From the NCBI RefSeq assembly GCF_900104625.1, contig NZ_FNVZ01000005.1:1302001-1366000 (forward strand): a DNA stretch of 64,000 nucleotides. The letters run 5' to 3'. This DNA comes from Leptotrichia massiliensis (lineage in GTDB: Bacteria; Fusobacteriota; Fusobacteriia; Fusobacteriales; Leptotrichiaceae). How positions within the stretch are numbered: position 1 is the stretch's first letter; every line of letters starts with the position of its first letter. The notes below the pieces were generated by a model that worked only from the letters and a program-made list of their open reading frames with translations, searched no databases and had not been told where the DNA came from. Below, piece by piece: positions 29,149-38,020 of the stretch. A program made the position numbers and the translations under genes.

Positions 29149-30149
29149 CAAATCCTTCCACAGCTTTCCCTTTCGATTAATTCTACAGGTAAATAAACTT
29201 TTTTTCTATAACTTCTATTGTGCTCTAAGAGTTCTACAAGTACATTTATTGTTTCTTGTGCAATAATTTTAGTATCTATTCTAAGTGTTGTTAAAGGAGG
29301 TATCATATATTGAGAAATTTTTAAATCATTAAATCCGATAATTGAAATATCATCAAATATTTTTAAATTATGTTCTCTTATTGCTTTATAAGCTCCCATT
29401 GCAATCGAATCATTTGCACAAAATATTGCAGTTGGCCTATCTTCCTGTTTTAGTATTTCCTTCATCATTTCATATCCTGACTCAGCTGAAAACTCATCTA
29501 CTTTTACAAACCTTTCATCATATAGTTCAAGTTCCTTCATAATTTCAATAAAATATTGCTCTCTAAAATCCAGAAGATTTCTAACGATCTGATTTTTTCC
29601 CACTAACAGTCCAATTTTTTTATGTCCCAATTTCAGCAAATAATCAATTACAATTTTTACTGAATGTTTCATATCAAATTTTATATAATCAATGGAATTA
29701 TCAAAATTATAAGCATCCACGCAAATAATATTATCATTCAAGGACTTTAAAAAATCCAACTGGTTTCTTTTCATTTCTCCAATGACAACAATAGCACTAC
29801 AAACAATAAAATTCATTAAAATTTCCTCATTTTTTTCAAACATCTGCAACTCAAAAACTTTACTTTTTATCCCTTTCTTTTTTAATGCATACTCTAAATC
29901 TAGCCTCAACGACACAAAATACGGATCTTCACTTTCAATCTTTTCATCAAATGATTTTATTATTGAAACATTTAACTGTGTATTTTTTCTTTTCGTATTT
30001 TTTTTCTTGTAATTTAACTCCTTAACTGCTTCTAATACTTTCTGTTTGGTTTCCTTTGTTACACCAAAATATTCGTCATTATTTAAAATTCTTGAAACAG
30101 TGGCAATAGAAACTCCTGCATGCTTTGCAACATCTCTAATTGTAGACAT
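29148..30149 (-). CDS. LacI-family transcriptional regulator
   Basis: A 333-residue repressor. The N-terminal helix-turn-helix and hinge (TIRDVAKHAGVSIATVSRIL, residues 3-22) are followed by a periplasmic-binding-protein-like sensor domain (about 62-330). Motifs include FCANDSIAMGAYKAI and ISIIGFNDLKIS. It lies directly upstream of, and co-directional with, lacABCDFEG, so it most likely controls that operon and itself. This differs from the DeoR-type LacR that controls the same operon in staphylococci and streptococci. The effector (lactose-6-phosphate, tagatose-6-phosphate or other) is unknown. Confidence 0.9.
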   Translation of the reverse strand: MSTIRDVAKHAGVSIATVSRILNNDEYFGVTKETKQKVLEAVKELNYKKKNTKRKNTQLNVSIIKSFDEKIESEDPYFVSLRLDLEYALKKKGIKSKVFELQMFEKNEEILMNFIVCSAIVVIGEMKRNQLDFLKSLNDNIICVDAYNFDNSIDYIKFDMKHSVKIVIDYLLKLGHKKIGLLVGKNQIVRNLLDFREQYFIEIMKELELYDERFVKVDEFSAESGYEMMKEILKQEDRPTAIFCANDSIAMGAYKAIREHNLKIFDDISIIGFNDLKISQYMIPPLTTLRIDTKIIAQETINVLVELLEHNRSYRKKVYLPVELIERESCGRI

Positions 30150-30240
30150 TTTTCCCCTCTCTTTAAACCTTAAAATTTACTTTTTTATACTATACTTTTC
30201 TTAGTGTTTTATTTGTTTTATGATATAATCTTTTAGTTTT

Positions 30241-30270
30241 TTTAGTAAAATTATAAATATTTTTACTAAA
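30241..30270. promoter_or_regulatory. Inverted pair of TTTA(G/C)TAAA sites upstream of the LacI-family gene
   Basis: TTTAGTAAA (30241-30249) and TTTACTAAA (30262-30270) lie about 90-120 bp before the start codon, in opposite orientation, 21 bp apart. They echo the two sites upstream of lacA. The rest of 30150-30517 is AT-rich and must also hold the promoter of the plus-strand binding-protein gene (possible: TGGAAA at 30372, TAAAAT at 30394). Confidence 0.35.
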
Positions 30271-30517
30271 CATTTTTTTTAATAGAAACTTTATACTTTC
30301 TTTACTAATTTAATAGAATAAGATTTATAGTAACTATAAGTTAGTTTTTTAATTTTATTTCAAAATATTACTGGAAATTTAAAAAAAATATGGTAAAATA
30401 ATAACATAGTAAAATTTAATTTAAAAACAAATTCAAAGTTTTAGCGAAAAAACAGAAATTTACTTTTAAACTTTTTACTATAAAAATTCAAAATTATTTA
30501 TTTTAGGAGGAAAACAG

Positions 30518-31516
30518 ATGAAAAAAATTATGAGAGGTGTACTGTTATTTGGTATGTTAGGAGGAATGCTTTTGTCTTGTGGAAATAAAAAAAGTAATAA
30601 TTCTCAAGACGTAAAAAAAGAGGCTCAAGTTAGTGAAAAGGTTTATAAAATTGGATTGTCACAGATTGTAGATCATCCAGCATTAAACGCAGCAAAACAA
30701 GGTTTTAAAGATGCTTTGGAAAAAGCTGGAATAAAGGCTGATTTTGATGATAAAATTGCAAATAATGACATGGGTAATCAAACATTGATTATGAAACAGT
30801 TTGCAGCGGATAAGAAAGATTTGGTATTTGCGGTTACTACACCGACAGCACAGGCGGCTAAAAATCAGATTATAGGAAATACCCCTGTGGTATTTGCATC
30901 AGTTACGGATCCAAAAAGTGCAGGACTTGAAGGAATTCCCAATGTTACAGGAACAAGTGGAGCGGCACCAATAAACGAAAACTTGAAATTAATGAGAGAA
31001 TTATTACCAGAAGCTAAAAAAATAGGAATCATTTATAATTCATCTGAACAAAACTCAGTTTCTGAAGTAAATAATTTGAAAAAACTCGCAGGACAATATG
31101 GATTTACCGTAGTTGAAAAAGCTGTTACAAACGGAACAGAAATGGTTGCAGCAGCAAACCTTATTTCAAAGGAAATTGATATCTACTATGCAATTCAAGA
31201 CAATACAGTAGCATCATATTTTGCAGCAATACTTGATGTTTTTAACAACACAAAAGTTCCAATTCTAGCTACAAATGACGTTTACTCAAATGCAGGAGGA
31301 TTAATTTCACAAGGAACTACTGACTACAATATCGGTTATCGTTCTGGAGAAATCGCAGCTGAAATTTTACTAAAAGGTAAAAAACCAAATGAAATTCCAA
31401 TAGAAACGGTTAAAAACTTGCAAATTGAAATTAATAAACAAAATATGGAATTATTAGGAATCAAAGTACCAGATAGTATTTTAAAACAAGCTAAAATAGT
31501 AGAAACTAAAAAATAA
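30518..31516 (+). CDS. ABC transporter substrate-binding lipoprotein (TrpX-like, PF04392 family)
   Basis: A 332-residue lipoprotein. The signal peptide ends with MLLSC (lipidated C21). The mature part has the family features YKIGLSQIVDHPALNAAKQG, FAVTTPTAQAAKN, VFASVTDP and the late LATNDVYSNAGGLISQGTTD. Relatives (TrpX/TrpY) bind tryptophan or other aromatic compounds, and others bind unknown ligands, so the ligand is left open. A strong AGGAGG precedes the ATG. The permease and ATPase genes that normally follow are missing; the gene is followed by a terminator and a convergent regulator, so it must work with a transporter encoded elsewhere. Confidence 0.9.
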   Translation: MKKIMRGVLLFGMLGGMLLSCGNKKSNNSQDVKKEAQVSEKVYKIGLSQIVDHPALNAAKQGFKDALEKAGIKADFDDKIANNDMGNQTLIMKQFAADKKDLVFAVTTPTAQAAKNQIIGNTPVVFASVTDPKSAGLEGIPNVTGTSGAAPINENLKLMRELLPEAKKIGIIYNSSEQNSVSEVNNLKKLAGQYGFTVVEKAVTNGTEMVAAANLISKEIDIYYAIQDNTVASYFAAILDVFNNTKVPILATNDVYSNAGGLISQGTTDYNIGYRSGEIAAEILLKGKKPNEIPIETVKNLQIEINKQNMELLGIKVPDSILKQAKIVETKK

Positions 31517-31547
31517 TTTATAAATTTCTAAATTTAGAGCAAATAAA

Positions 31548-31590
31548 AAACTGAAGCTTCAAAAATTAAGTAGCTTCAGTTTATTTTTTT
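31548..31590. terminator. Bidirectional terminator
   Basis: AAACTGAAGCT and AGCTTCAGTTT (31548-31582) pair over 11 bp, followed by TATTTTTTT; the A-run before it also lets it serve the convergent AraC-family gene. Confidence 0.75.
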
Positions 31591-32396
31591 GAATAAAATG
31601 TTGAAGAAGTTGTATTCGTATTAATTTCAATTACTTCTTTAACAAGTTTTGGAATATTTATTAAGAATGGAAAATCGGAGGAGGTTGGTTTTCTAAATTT
31701 TAATGTGTATTCTTTATCCAGTGGAAAAGTAATAGCTTTGTTTTCTTTTGCACGTATGGAATTTCTTAGATAAAAAAAGTCTTTCAAAGCACTTCCTTTT
31801 TCTATTGAGCAACCTATAATCCAATATTTACCGTTAGGAATATTTTCAAAAATACATCTGTTTTTTACTTTAGTAGAAATTAAAACTTTTCCAAAATCAG
31901 GTAAATCATCAGGAATACAATTTTTAAAAAGTCCTATAAATGTAATTTCACTTTCATAGTTTTCTGGATAAATTAAATTTACATATAAAAAATTTTTAGC
32001 TTTATTTATTTTTAAAGCTTTATTGTAAGGAATTTCTGTCACTTCACTTGAATTTATATAATTTTTGATAGTTTTATAAAATTTTTTTATAGTTTTTTTA
32101 TAGTTTGATGGTGAAATTCCCGTATATTTTTTAAAAATATTTGAAAAAGTGCCTGAACTATTGTAACCTGTTCTTATTTGAGCCGTGATGATATTCTCAT
32201 TTTCGTTAATTATTATTTCCAAAGCCTTTTCTATTTTCAAAAATGAAAGAAAATGACTTGCCGAAAACCCTGTTTTTTTCTTAAATTTTTTACTAAATTC
32301 AAATTTACTGTATCCAAATTCTCTAGCAGTGCCTTCAACAGTACAACTTTTTTCAATATTTTTTCTCATATATTCGGCAATCTCTTTTATTTTCAT
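31581..32396 (-). CDS. AraC-family regulator with N-terminal DNA-binding domain
   Basis: A 271-residue regulator. The two helix-turn-helix units lie at the N-terminus (CTVEGTAREFGYSKFEFSKK, and later IRTGYNSSGTFSNIFKKYTG ending in the typical P-S-NYKK), spanning about residues 5-105. The remaining 160 residues are a sensor-like region that could be of the effector-binding (GyrI/BltR) type, as in the MarA/Rob-like group, but I see no decisive motif there. It is convergent with the binding-lipoprotein gene, so regulation of that gene is possible but not shown. Confidence 0.85.
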   Translation of the reverse strand: MKIKEIAEYMRKNIEKSCTVEGTAREFGYSKFEFSKKFKKKTGFSASHFLSFLKIEKALEIIINENENIITAQIRTGYNSSGTFSNIFKKYTGISPSNYKKTIKKFYKTIKNYINSSEVTEIPYNKALKINKAKNFLYVNLIYPENYESEITFIGLFKNCIPDDLPDFGKVLISTKVKNRCIFENIPNGKYWIIGCSIEKGSALKDFFYLRNSIRAKENKAITFPLDKEYTLKFRKPTSSDFPFLINIPKLVKEVIEINTNTTSSTFYSKK

Positions 32397-32642
32397 TTTA
32401 TCAGCTCATTTCTTTTAAACCTTTTATTTTAATAATAAATAACAATTTAAAGTTTTAATTAATATTTTTTATTCTTCTATTATTATACCACATAAAATTA
32501 GTATATATTTTATTTTTAAATAAATAATAAAATCTTTTTATGAAAATTTATTTTTTCACAATTTATGATAAGTTTTTTGTATTTTTCAAGGTATTATATA
32601 ATTAGATATGGTGTATTAATAAATTTTTTAGGAGATGATTTT

Positions 32643-33167
32643 ATGAAAAAAATATTATCAGTATTAATCTTAATTTTGTTAACAATTGTAAGTTGTGGTG
32701 GAAAACATGCTACTCAAAAAGACTTTGAAAATACAATGGCTTCTTTACAAAAAGGAAATGTTTCATCATTAGTAGGAAATGATAAAGAAACAGCAGAAGC
32801 ACTAATGTTGTTCACTGACGGATACAAAAAAATAACATATAAAATAAACAAAGTTACTACAAATAATAATGAATCTATTTTGAATGTTACAATGAAATCT
32901 CCTGCCTTAACAGGAGTAATGGAAGAAATTCAAAAAAAATCTATGCAAAATCTAGATAAGTTGATGGGAAAATCTGGAAAAGAACTAGAAGAAGAAAGTA
33001 AAAAGATTTTTTCAGAAGTTATTTCGCAAAAATTAAATAGTCCTAATTTGAAATACAATGAAGAAACATTTGATGTTATCTATACAAAAAAAGGTAATAC
33101 TTGGGAAATAAGCCCTGAAAAAAATGAAAAACTTCTAAAAGCACTAACATTAGGTATACAAATGTAA
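32643..33167 (+). CDS. Small lipoprotein of unknown function (family A)
   Basis: A 174-residue lipoprotein with lipobox IVSC (C18) followed by GGKHATQKDFENTM. It is a paralogue of the lipoprotein at 14881-15411, sharing the position of the cysteine, the QKDFE segment, KKITYKINKV in the middle and NGN-WEIS near the end. The start is the ATG behind TTAGGAGATGA; a reading from 32565 would add 26 residues before the signal peptide. Monocistronic, with its own terminator. Function unknown. Confidence 0.8.
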   Translation: MKKILSVLILILLTIVSCGGKHATQKDFENTMASLQKGNVSSLVGNDKETAEALMLFTDGYKKITYKINKVTTNNNESILNVTMKSPALTGVMEEIQKKSMQNLDKLMGKSGKELEEESKKIFSEVISQKLNSPNLKYNEETFDVIYTKKGNTWEISPEKNEKLLKALTLGIQM

Positions 33168-33191
33168 CATTCTTATAAAAAATAAAAAAAG

Positions 33192-33258
33192 TTGCTATAA
33201 AATTTAAGATTTCAAATATAAAAGATAACTTGAATTCTATTTTTATAGCAATTTTTTT
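33192..33258 (+). terminator. Terminator of the small lipoprotein gene
   Basis: TTGCTATAAAA (33192-33202) and TTTTATAGCAA (33241-33251) pair over 11 bp around a long AT-rich loop, followed by seven T. Confidence 0.65.
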
Positions 33259-33295
33259 ATAATTTAAAATAAAGTTTTAAATAATTTTATTTTTA

Positions 33296-33718
33296 TTATT
33301 TTTCAAAACTATCAAGCCATTCGATAAGTTCCAAAAAATCTTCCACTTTTCTTATTTGCTGCAAATATCTTAAATCTATTATTTTTTCTGATTTTCTATG
33401 ATAAAAAAATTCTACATCCCACAATTGTGTCTTTATAAAACCTTCTTTGGGAATATATTTATAAAAATCATACTTTTCAATATTTGCTCTAAAATATTTT
33501 AATTTTGCAAAACAAAGCTGATATTTTCTAAAAACTATTTCTAAAATATTATTTTGTGAAATAAACTTATGTGAAAAATATAAGCGTTCTGGTGTATTAT
33601 TTCTTCTAGTTATCCATTGCCTTCTGGAATTTATTTCCAAACTATATTTTTCAATAAATCTTATTTTTTCATCTGACAGCTCGGCTTTTAATTTTTCTTG
33701 CAGTTTTATATTATCCAT
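33296..33718 (-). CDS. Hypothetical protein
   Basis: A 140-residue soluble protein that I do not recognise. It is rich in aromatic and basic residues (RKYQLCFAKLKYFRANIEKY, WDVEFFYHRKSE) and has no signal peptide. It starts about 33 bp after typA is expected to end upstream on the same strand order, so it may be the last gene of the typA transcript. The start is uncertain: ATG at 33718 or GTG three codons earlier; neither has a strong Shine-Dalgarno. Confidence 0.6.
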   Translation of the reverse strand: MDNIKLQEKLKAELSDEKIRFIEKYSLEINSRRQWITRRNNTPERLYFSHKFISQNNILEIVFRKYQLCFAKLKYFRANIEKYDFYKYIPKEGFIKTQLWDVEFFYHRKSEKIIDLRYLQQIRKVEDFLELIEWLDSFEK

Positions 33719-33751
33719 AAAAATCACATCGCTACTAATTTATATTAATAT

Positions 33752-35563
33752 TTAATTTTTAGAGTTTTCATATTTCTTTCTATCATTAGCATTCAAATAT
33801 TTTTTTCTAAGTCTGATAGAGTTAGGCGTAATTTCCACTAATTCATCATTTTCAATATATTCAAGTGCAAGTTCCAGCGTAAATTCCTTTGGAGGTGTCA
33901 ATTTCACAGCATCATCACTTCCAGCGGCTCTCATATTTGTAAGTTTTTTACCTTTGCATACATTTACAACTAAGTCGTTTTCTCTTGAATGCTCTCCAAC
34001 TATCATTCCTTCGTAAACTTCGACTCCTGGTCCTATAAATAAGATTCCACGTGGCTGTAAATTATTTAATGAATAACCTAGACTTGTTCCAGGCTCCATT
34101 GCGATTAAAACTCCTCTTCTTCGTCCTGTAACTTCTCCCTTGAAAGCTCCATATTCAAAGAATGAGTGATTTATAATTCCTGTTCCTCTTGTTTCCGTCA
34201 AAAATTCATTTCTAAATCCGATTAATCCACGTGAAGGCACTTTGAACTCAAGTCTTGTATATCCGTCGCTTCCTTGATTCATGTTTACCATTTCACCTTT
34301 TCTAAGTCCTAATTTTTCAATTACAACTCCTACAAACTCATCGGCAACATCGATAATTGCAAGTTCGATTGGCTCTAGTTTTTGTCCGTTTTCTTCTTTA
34401 AAAATAACTTCAGGTTTTGAAACTGCCACTTCGTAGCCTTCTCTTCTCATATTTTCAAGCAAAATAGATAATTGAAGCTCTCCTCTTCCTTTTACAATAA
34501 ATGCATCTGGCGAATCTGTCATTTCAAGCCTCATACTCACGTTATGATTTACTTCCTTTTGCAATCTTTCCAAAATATTTCTCGAAGTTACAAATTTTCC
34601 ATCTTGCCCTGCAAATGGCGAATCATTTACCATAAAGGTCATCGCAAGTGTCGGTTCATCAATATCAATTAATGGTAATGGCTTAGGATTTTCTTTACTT
34701 GCCACAGTTTCTCCTATATCAATTTGTTCAATTCCTGCAATTGTTACAATATCTCCAGCAAACGCTGCTTCCATTTCAACTTTTTTAAGTCCGTCATATC
34801 CATAAATTCTAGTAACTTTACCATTTACCAAGTCACCATTTCTCTTAATCAATGTAATTTCCTGATTTTTTTCAATTTTTCCGTTATAGATTCTTCCAGT
34901 TCCTAATTTTCCTACATATTCGTCATATTCAGTATTTGTAACAAGCATTTGAAGCGGCTCATTCACATCTCCTTCAGGATCTTCCACATGCTCCATAATT
35001 TTATCATAAAGCGGTTTCATATCCTTATCTTCATCTTCCAGTTCCAATTTAGCAAATCCATTTTTTGCAGACGCATAAACTACTGGAAAATCAAGCTGAA
35101 TATCATTTGCTCCTAAATCCACAAATAAGTCAAAAACAGAATCCACAACTGCATCAGGATCTGAATTTGGCCTGTCAATCTTATTAACTACCACAATTGG
35201 ACGAAGTCCATGCTCTAACGCCTGTTTCAATACATATTTAGTCTGTGGCATAACACCTTCAAATGCATCTACCAGAAGTAAAACAGAATCTACCATTTTC
35301 AATATTCTCTGTACTTCCCCACCAAAATCCGCATGGCCAGGAGTATCCACAATATTTATCTTATAACCATCATAATGAAATGAAGCGTTTTTAGAAAAAA
35401 TCGTAATCCCTCTTTCTCTCTCCAAATCATTACTATCCATAATTCTTTCATCTACTTTTTCATGTTCCCCAAATGTTCCTGCCTGTTTCAATAAAGCATC
35501 GACAAGAGTCGTTTTTCCGTGATCTACGTGTGCAATAATTGCAATGTTTTTAATTTTGTTCAT
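33752..35563 (-). CDS. typA: Ribosome-associated GTPase TypA/BipA
   Basis: A 603-residue translational GTPase of the EF-G/LepA group, involved in ribosome assembly and stress growth. G motifs are visible: AHVDHGKT (11-18), DTPGHADFGGE, NKIDRP, and SAK. EF-G-like domains follow (ELAIIDVADEFVGVVIEKLG), then the TypA C-terminal region (SLGYSLNNLQPRGILFIGPG). The start is taken at the family-typical MNKIKNIAIIAHVDHG. A TTG five codons upstream is also possible; the nearest good Shine-Dalgarno (AGGAGG at about 35596-35601) is too far for either, which leaves the start unsettled. Confidence 0.95.
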   Translation of the reverse strand: MNKIKNIAIIAHVDHGKTTLVDALLKQAGTFGEHEKVDERIMDSNDLERERGITIFSKNASFHYDGYKINIVDTPGHADFGGEVQRILKMVDSVLLLVDAFEGVMPQTKYVLKQALEHGLRPIVVVNKIDRPNSDPDAVVDSVFDLFVDLGANDIQLDFPVVYASAKNGFAKLELEDEDKDMKPLYDKIMEHVEDPEGDVNEPLQMLVTNTEYDEYVGKLGTGRIYNGKIEKNQEITLIKRNGDLVNGKVTRIYGYDGLKKVEMEAAFAGDIVTIAGIEQIDIGETVASKENPKPLPLIDIDEPTLAMTFMVNDSPFAGQDGKFVTSRNILERLQKEVNHNVSMRLEMTDSPDAFIVKGRGELQLSILLENMRREGYEVAVSKPEVIFKEENGQKLEPIELAIIDVADEFVGVVIEKLGLRKGEMVNMNQGSDGYTRLEFKVPSRGLIGFRNEFLTETRGTGIINHSFFEYGAFKGEVTGRRRGVLIAMEPGTSLGYSLNNLQPRGILFIGPGVEVYEGMIVGEHSRENDLVVNVCKGKKLTNMRAAGSDDAVKLTPPKEFTLELALEYIENDELVEITPNSIRLRKKYLNANDRKKYENSKN

Positions 35564-35654
35564 TTTTTGTTTTAACAAATTTATTGTTAATATTTCCTCC
35601 TTAAATTTTAAAGTATTCCCCTAAGGGCGAGGAGTAGAGGTGAAATTCATGCTC

Positions 35655-35717
35655 TTATCTATTCAAGATGTAATAAATAATTACAAAAAGAATAAATATT
35701 GCAATGAAATCTACCAT
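35655..35717 (-). CDS. 20-residue hydrophobic peptide upstream of typA
   Basis: ATG-initiated ORF with the product MVDFIAIFILFVIIYYILNR: an acidic residue near the start, one membrane-spanning stretch and a basic end. A strong Shine-Dalgarno AGGAGG stands 7 bases upstream. Its 5' leader contains the hairpin GTGAGTT...AACTCAC and an extended -10 promoter. Size and hydrophobicity resemble small membrane peptides such as type I toxins (Ibs, Fst) or regulatory small proteins. No antisense RNA could be shown from sequence alone. Function unknown; it could also be a leader ORF of typA. Confidence 0.6.
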   Translation of the reverse strand: MVDFIAIFILFVIIYYILNR

Positions 35718-35777
35718 CTCACTACCTCCTTTATATAATATTTTGTGAGTTGTGCTAAAAACTCACCTAAAATATTA

Positions 35778-35806
35778 TAACAAAAAAGACTGGATTTTTC
35801 CAGTCT
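35778..35806 (-). promoter_or_regulatory. Promoter of the small peptide and typA
   Basis: On the minus strand TGGAAA, 17 bases, then TATAAT with an upstream TG (extended -10: TGTTATAAT). The -35 lies inside the terminator hairpin of the preceding gene. Confidence 0.55.
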
Positions 35807-35808
35807 AA
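35787..35808 (-). terminator. Terminator of the GH114-like gene
   Basis: AGACTGG and CCAGTCT pair around a short A/T loop, followed on the minus strand by TTTTTT. A second potential -10 (TATAAT in TTTGTATAATATTT) lies just upstream near 35830. Confidence 0.75.
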
Positions 35809-35909
35809 TTTGTAGCACATTTTTTTAAATATTATACAAAGTCTCCCTTAGGGAATTTTACACATTTATTATATCATATTTTCTAAAAATGTCAATCCAA
35901 AAAAATTTT

Positions 35910-36905
35910 CTAATCAATAAGTTTTCCAGTTTTTTCAGATTTATCTTCAAAGTTGTAATAGGTATCTACTGTATCTAATAAATAACCGTCTACACCAATT
36001 TCATCCAATTTTTTCTGATAATCCTTAACTATTTGTTTCCATTCGCTACTCCAATATTTAACAATGAAATTCCCCTTCCAATAAGGGTTTTCTTCTACTA
36101 TCCAGATAGGTCTCCTATTTTTATTGTTCCATTCTTCCTTCCAGTAATTTCTATAGTTCTCAGCTTCTCCAATACTGAAATAGGCAATTACTTTACGTAT
36201 CGCTCCATTTTTCTTTCTTTTTAAAACTGAAATTTGATCCTTTGTCATAAATTTACCATTATGTGACAATTCTATTAATAATAAATCATAGTCCGTTTCT
36301 TTTAAATATTCAAAAAACACATCTATATTTTTAAATTTCTCAGGATTTAACAATACAAGAAAGTTTTTGACATCTGCTAATGAAGTTATATTGTCTGCAT
36401 TAAAACTCTGTACTGGAACATACGTCATGTTTGCCTCAAATGATGGCAACAACTCATTTATAAATTTTGTTTCTTCAGACTTTTTTAACAAATCCTGCCT
36501 AACTTTTTTACCACTTCCATAATTTATTACAAATACTGGCTTCCCATATTTTCTAACAGGTATTAACCAATTTAACAACTGTTCCTTTTGTTTTTTTGAC
36601 GTTGGATTTGTCAATTTAAATTCTGCCCCATAATAAAGAGATTCCTGTGTTGTTCCATCTGTCACATTGATAAAATCTTTATTTAATTTACCGTTATAAA
36701 AATACAATTCATTTCCATTTTGAGTAATTAGCAATCTATCTCTAGATGTATTTTTTTTAATTTCTAGAATTAATTCACGCATTCTATTCCGATATATTTC
36801 ACTTCCTGCTTCATAATTTCTTAAATTATTAATCTTTTTATATTTTTGCTGTGAAAAACAGTAAATTGAAAAAACTAAAAATAATATTAGTAATTTTGTT
36901 TTCAT
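35910..36905 (-). CDS. Exported GH114-like glycosidase (TM1410 family)
   Basis: A 331-residue protein with an N-terminal signal (MKTKLLILFLVFSIYCFS). The TIM-barrel signature of the endo-alpha-1,4-polygalactosaminidase/TM1410 group is visible: KVIAYFSIGEAENYR (about 236-250), then WKQIVKDYQKKLDEIGVDGY and LLDTVDTYYNFED near the C-terminus, where the aspartates should be catalytic. Relatives cut galactosamine-containing exopolysaccharide, so it could trim cell-surface or biofilm polysaccharide; the substrate here is not known. It follows the metallophosphatase gene by 29 bp on the same strand. Confidence 0.82.
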   Translation of the reverse strand: MKTKLLILFLVFSIYCFSQQKYKKINNLRNYEAGSEIYRNRMRELILEIKKNTSRDRLLITQNGNELYFYNGKLNKDFINVTDGTTQESLYYGAEFKLTNPTSKKQKEQLLNWLIPVRKYGKPVFVINYGSGKKVRQDLLKKSEETKFINELLPSFEANMTYVPVQSFNADNITSLADVKNFLVLLNPEKFKNIDVFFEYLKETDYDLLLIELSHNGKFMTKDQISVLKRKKNGAIRKVIAYFSIGEAENYRNYWKEEWNNKNRRPIWIVEENPYWKGNFIVKYWSSEWKQIVKDYQKKLDEIGVDGYLLDTVDTYYNFEDKSEKTGKLID

Positions 36906-36934
36906 ATCTACCTCTATTTTTTGTTAATTTAATT

Positions 36935-37885
36935 TTAAATATTTTTACTAAACATCTTTTTATATTTTTCAAAAAATTTTTTTAACACTTTCTTTTCTTC
37001 TCTATCTAGTTTTTTCAAAATCCTAATTTTTTCGATTCCACTTTTTCCACTTTTAATCTTATATTTTTCAGCATCTATAAGCTCTGCTGCTTCCTCATTC
37101 CAGATTTCTCTAAAGACTTTATCCAGAACTTCTGGAAACTGAATATATTCATCTTCATAAACATAAATTTCTTTTTGACTCTTCACTTCTACACATCCTA
37201 AAAAATGCGTAAAAAATGCACCGCAATCTATTCCCTTTATTCTATCAGTTTTTTTAGAAATTCTTCCATTTATATTAGGCGTATGACCAAAATATATGTT
37301 TTTACCTTTGTATTCTTCAAGTTCTACATTTTCCATAAGCCAAAACTCTTCTCTGGTCCAAAGCACTGTTTCCTTTTCTTGCTTTTCCAAAACCTTCTTC
37401 AAATCAAGCCCTGCATGTACAAATATATTTTCATTCCCAGAAATTATCAAAGGGCAGTTTTTAAGCCATTTCACAAGCCATTCTATTTCTTCCAAAAAAT
37501 TCTCTTCATGCCAATCTTTCATATCCTTATTTTCAAAATATTTAGAATTTCTAAAAACAGAATATTCTGTTTCATATCTAATTGGATAATCATTTTCCAA
37601 GTCCTCCAGAAGCATATCCTCATGATTTCCCAAAATAAACTTTAAGTTATACCCAAGTTTTCTCATTTTCATACATTTCATATAAATTTCATAAGACTTT
37701 TTACCTCTGTCACAAATATCTCCTATAATCACAAGTAAATCTTCTCTTTTTAATTTAATTTTATCCAGCATTTTCAAAAACAAATCATATTGTCCATGAA
37801 TATCTGACATTACAAAAATTCGATTATAATCATTCTCATTTATTTTTTCTATCTTAATCTTGTTCGTCTTAATTTCACTTTCCAT
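36935..37885 (-). CDS. Serine/threonine phosphatase-like metallophosphoesterase
   Basis: A 316-residue calcineurin-type enzyme. The metal-binding motifs are in order: MSDIHGQYD (DxH), GDICDRG (GDxxDRG), LGNHED (GNHE), then VHAGLD and FGHTPNI. This is the PPP phosphatase/diadenosine-tetraphosphatase (PrpA/ApaH-like) group; protein phosphatase or Ap4A hydrolase cannot be told apart here. The C-terminal 60 residues are lysine-rich. The start at 37885 is chosen as the ATG just before the conserved region; a longer reading from 37942 has no ribosome binding site. Confidence 0.85.
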   Translation of the reverse strand: MESEIKTNKIKIEKINENDYNRIFVMSDIHGQYDLFLKMLDKIKLKREDLLVIIGDICDRGKKSYEIYMKCMKMRKLGYNLKFILGNHEDMLLEDLENDYPIRYETEYSVFRNSKYFENKDMKDWHEENFLEEIEWLVKWLKNCPLIISGNENIFVHAGLDLKKVLEKQEKETVLWTREEFWLMENVELEEYKGKNIYFGHTPNINGRISKKTDRIKGIDCGAFFTHFLGCVEVKSQKEIYVYEDEYIQFPEVLDKVFREIWNEEAAELIDAEKYKIKSGKSGIEKIRILKKLDREEKKVLKKFFEKYKKMFSKNI

Positions 37886-37962
37886 AAAAATCACTCTTTT
37901 TCTTTTAATAAAATCCATATATTTATTCTTTAAATTTTTCAAATAAATTATTTTAATTATTA

Positions 37963-38012
37963 GGACAAACCTTTACTGCAAGATAAGTATTTAAGGCAAT
38001 GAGCAATCCTGC
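37963..38012 (+). repeat. 50-bp dispersed repeat, copy B
   Basis: Matches the minus strand of 28827-28876 with five differences. It fills most of the short gap between the phosphatase and phospholipase-D-like genes, ending 9 bp before the stop codon of the latter. Confidence 0.7.
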
Positions 38013-38020
38013 ATTTATCT

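Noticed and set aside
36944..36952. Fifth TTTACTAAA site
   Set aside because: Lies inside the phosphatase coding region; shows that this 9-mer occurs by chance in such AT-rich DNA, so the lac operator proposal stays tentative.
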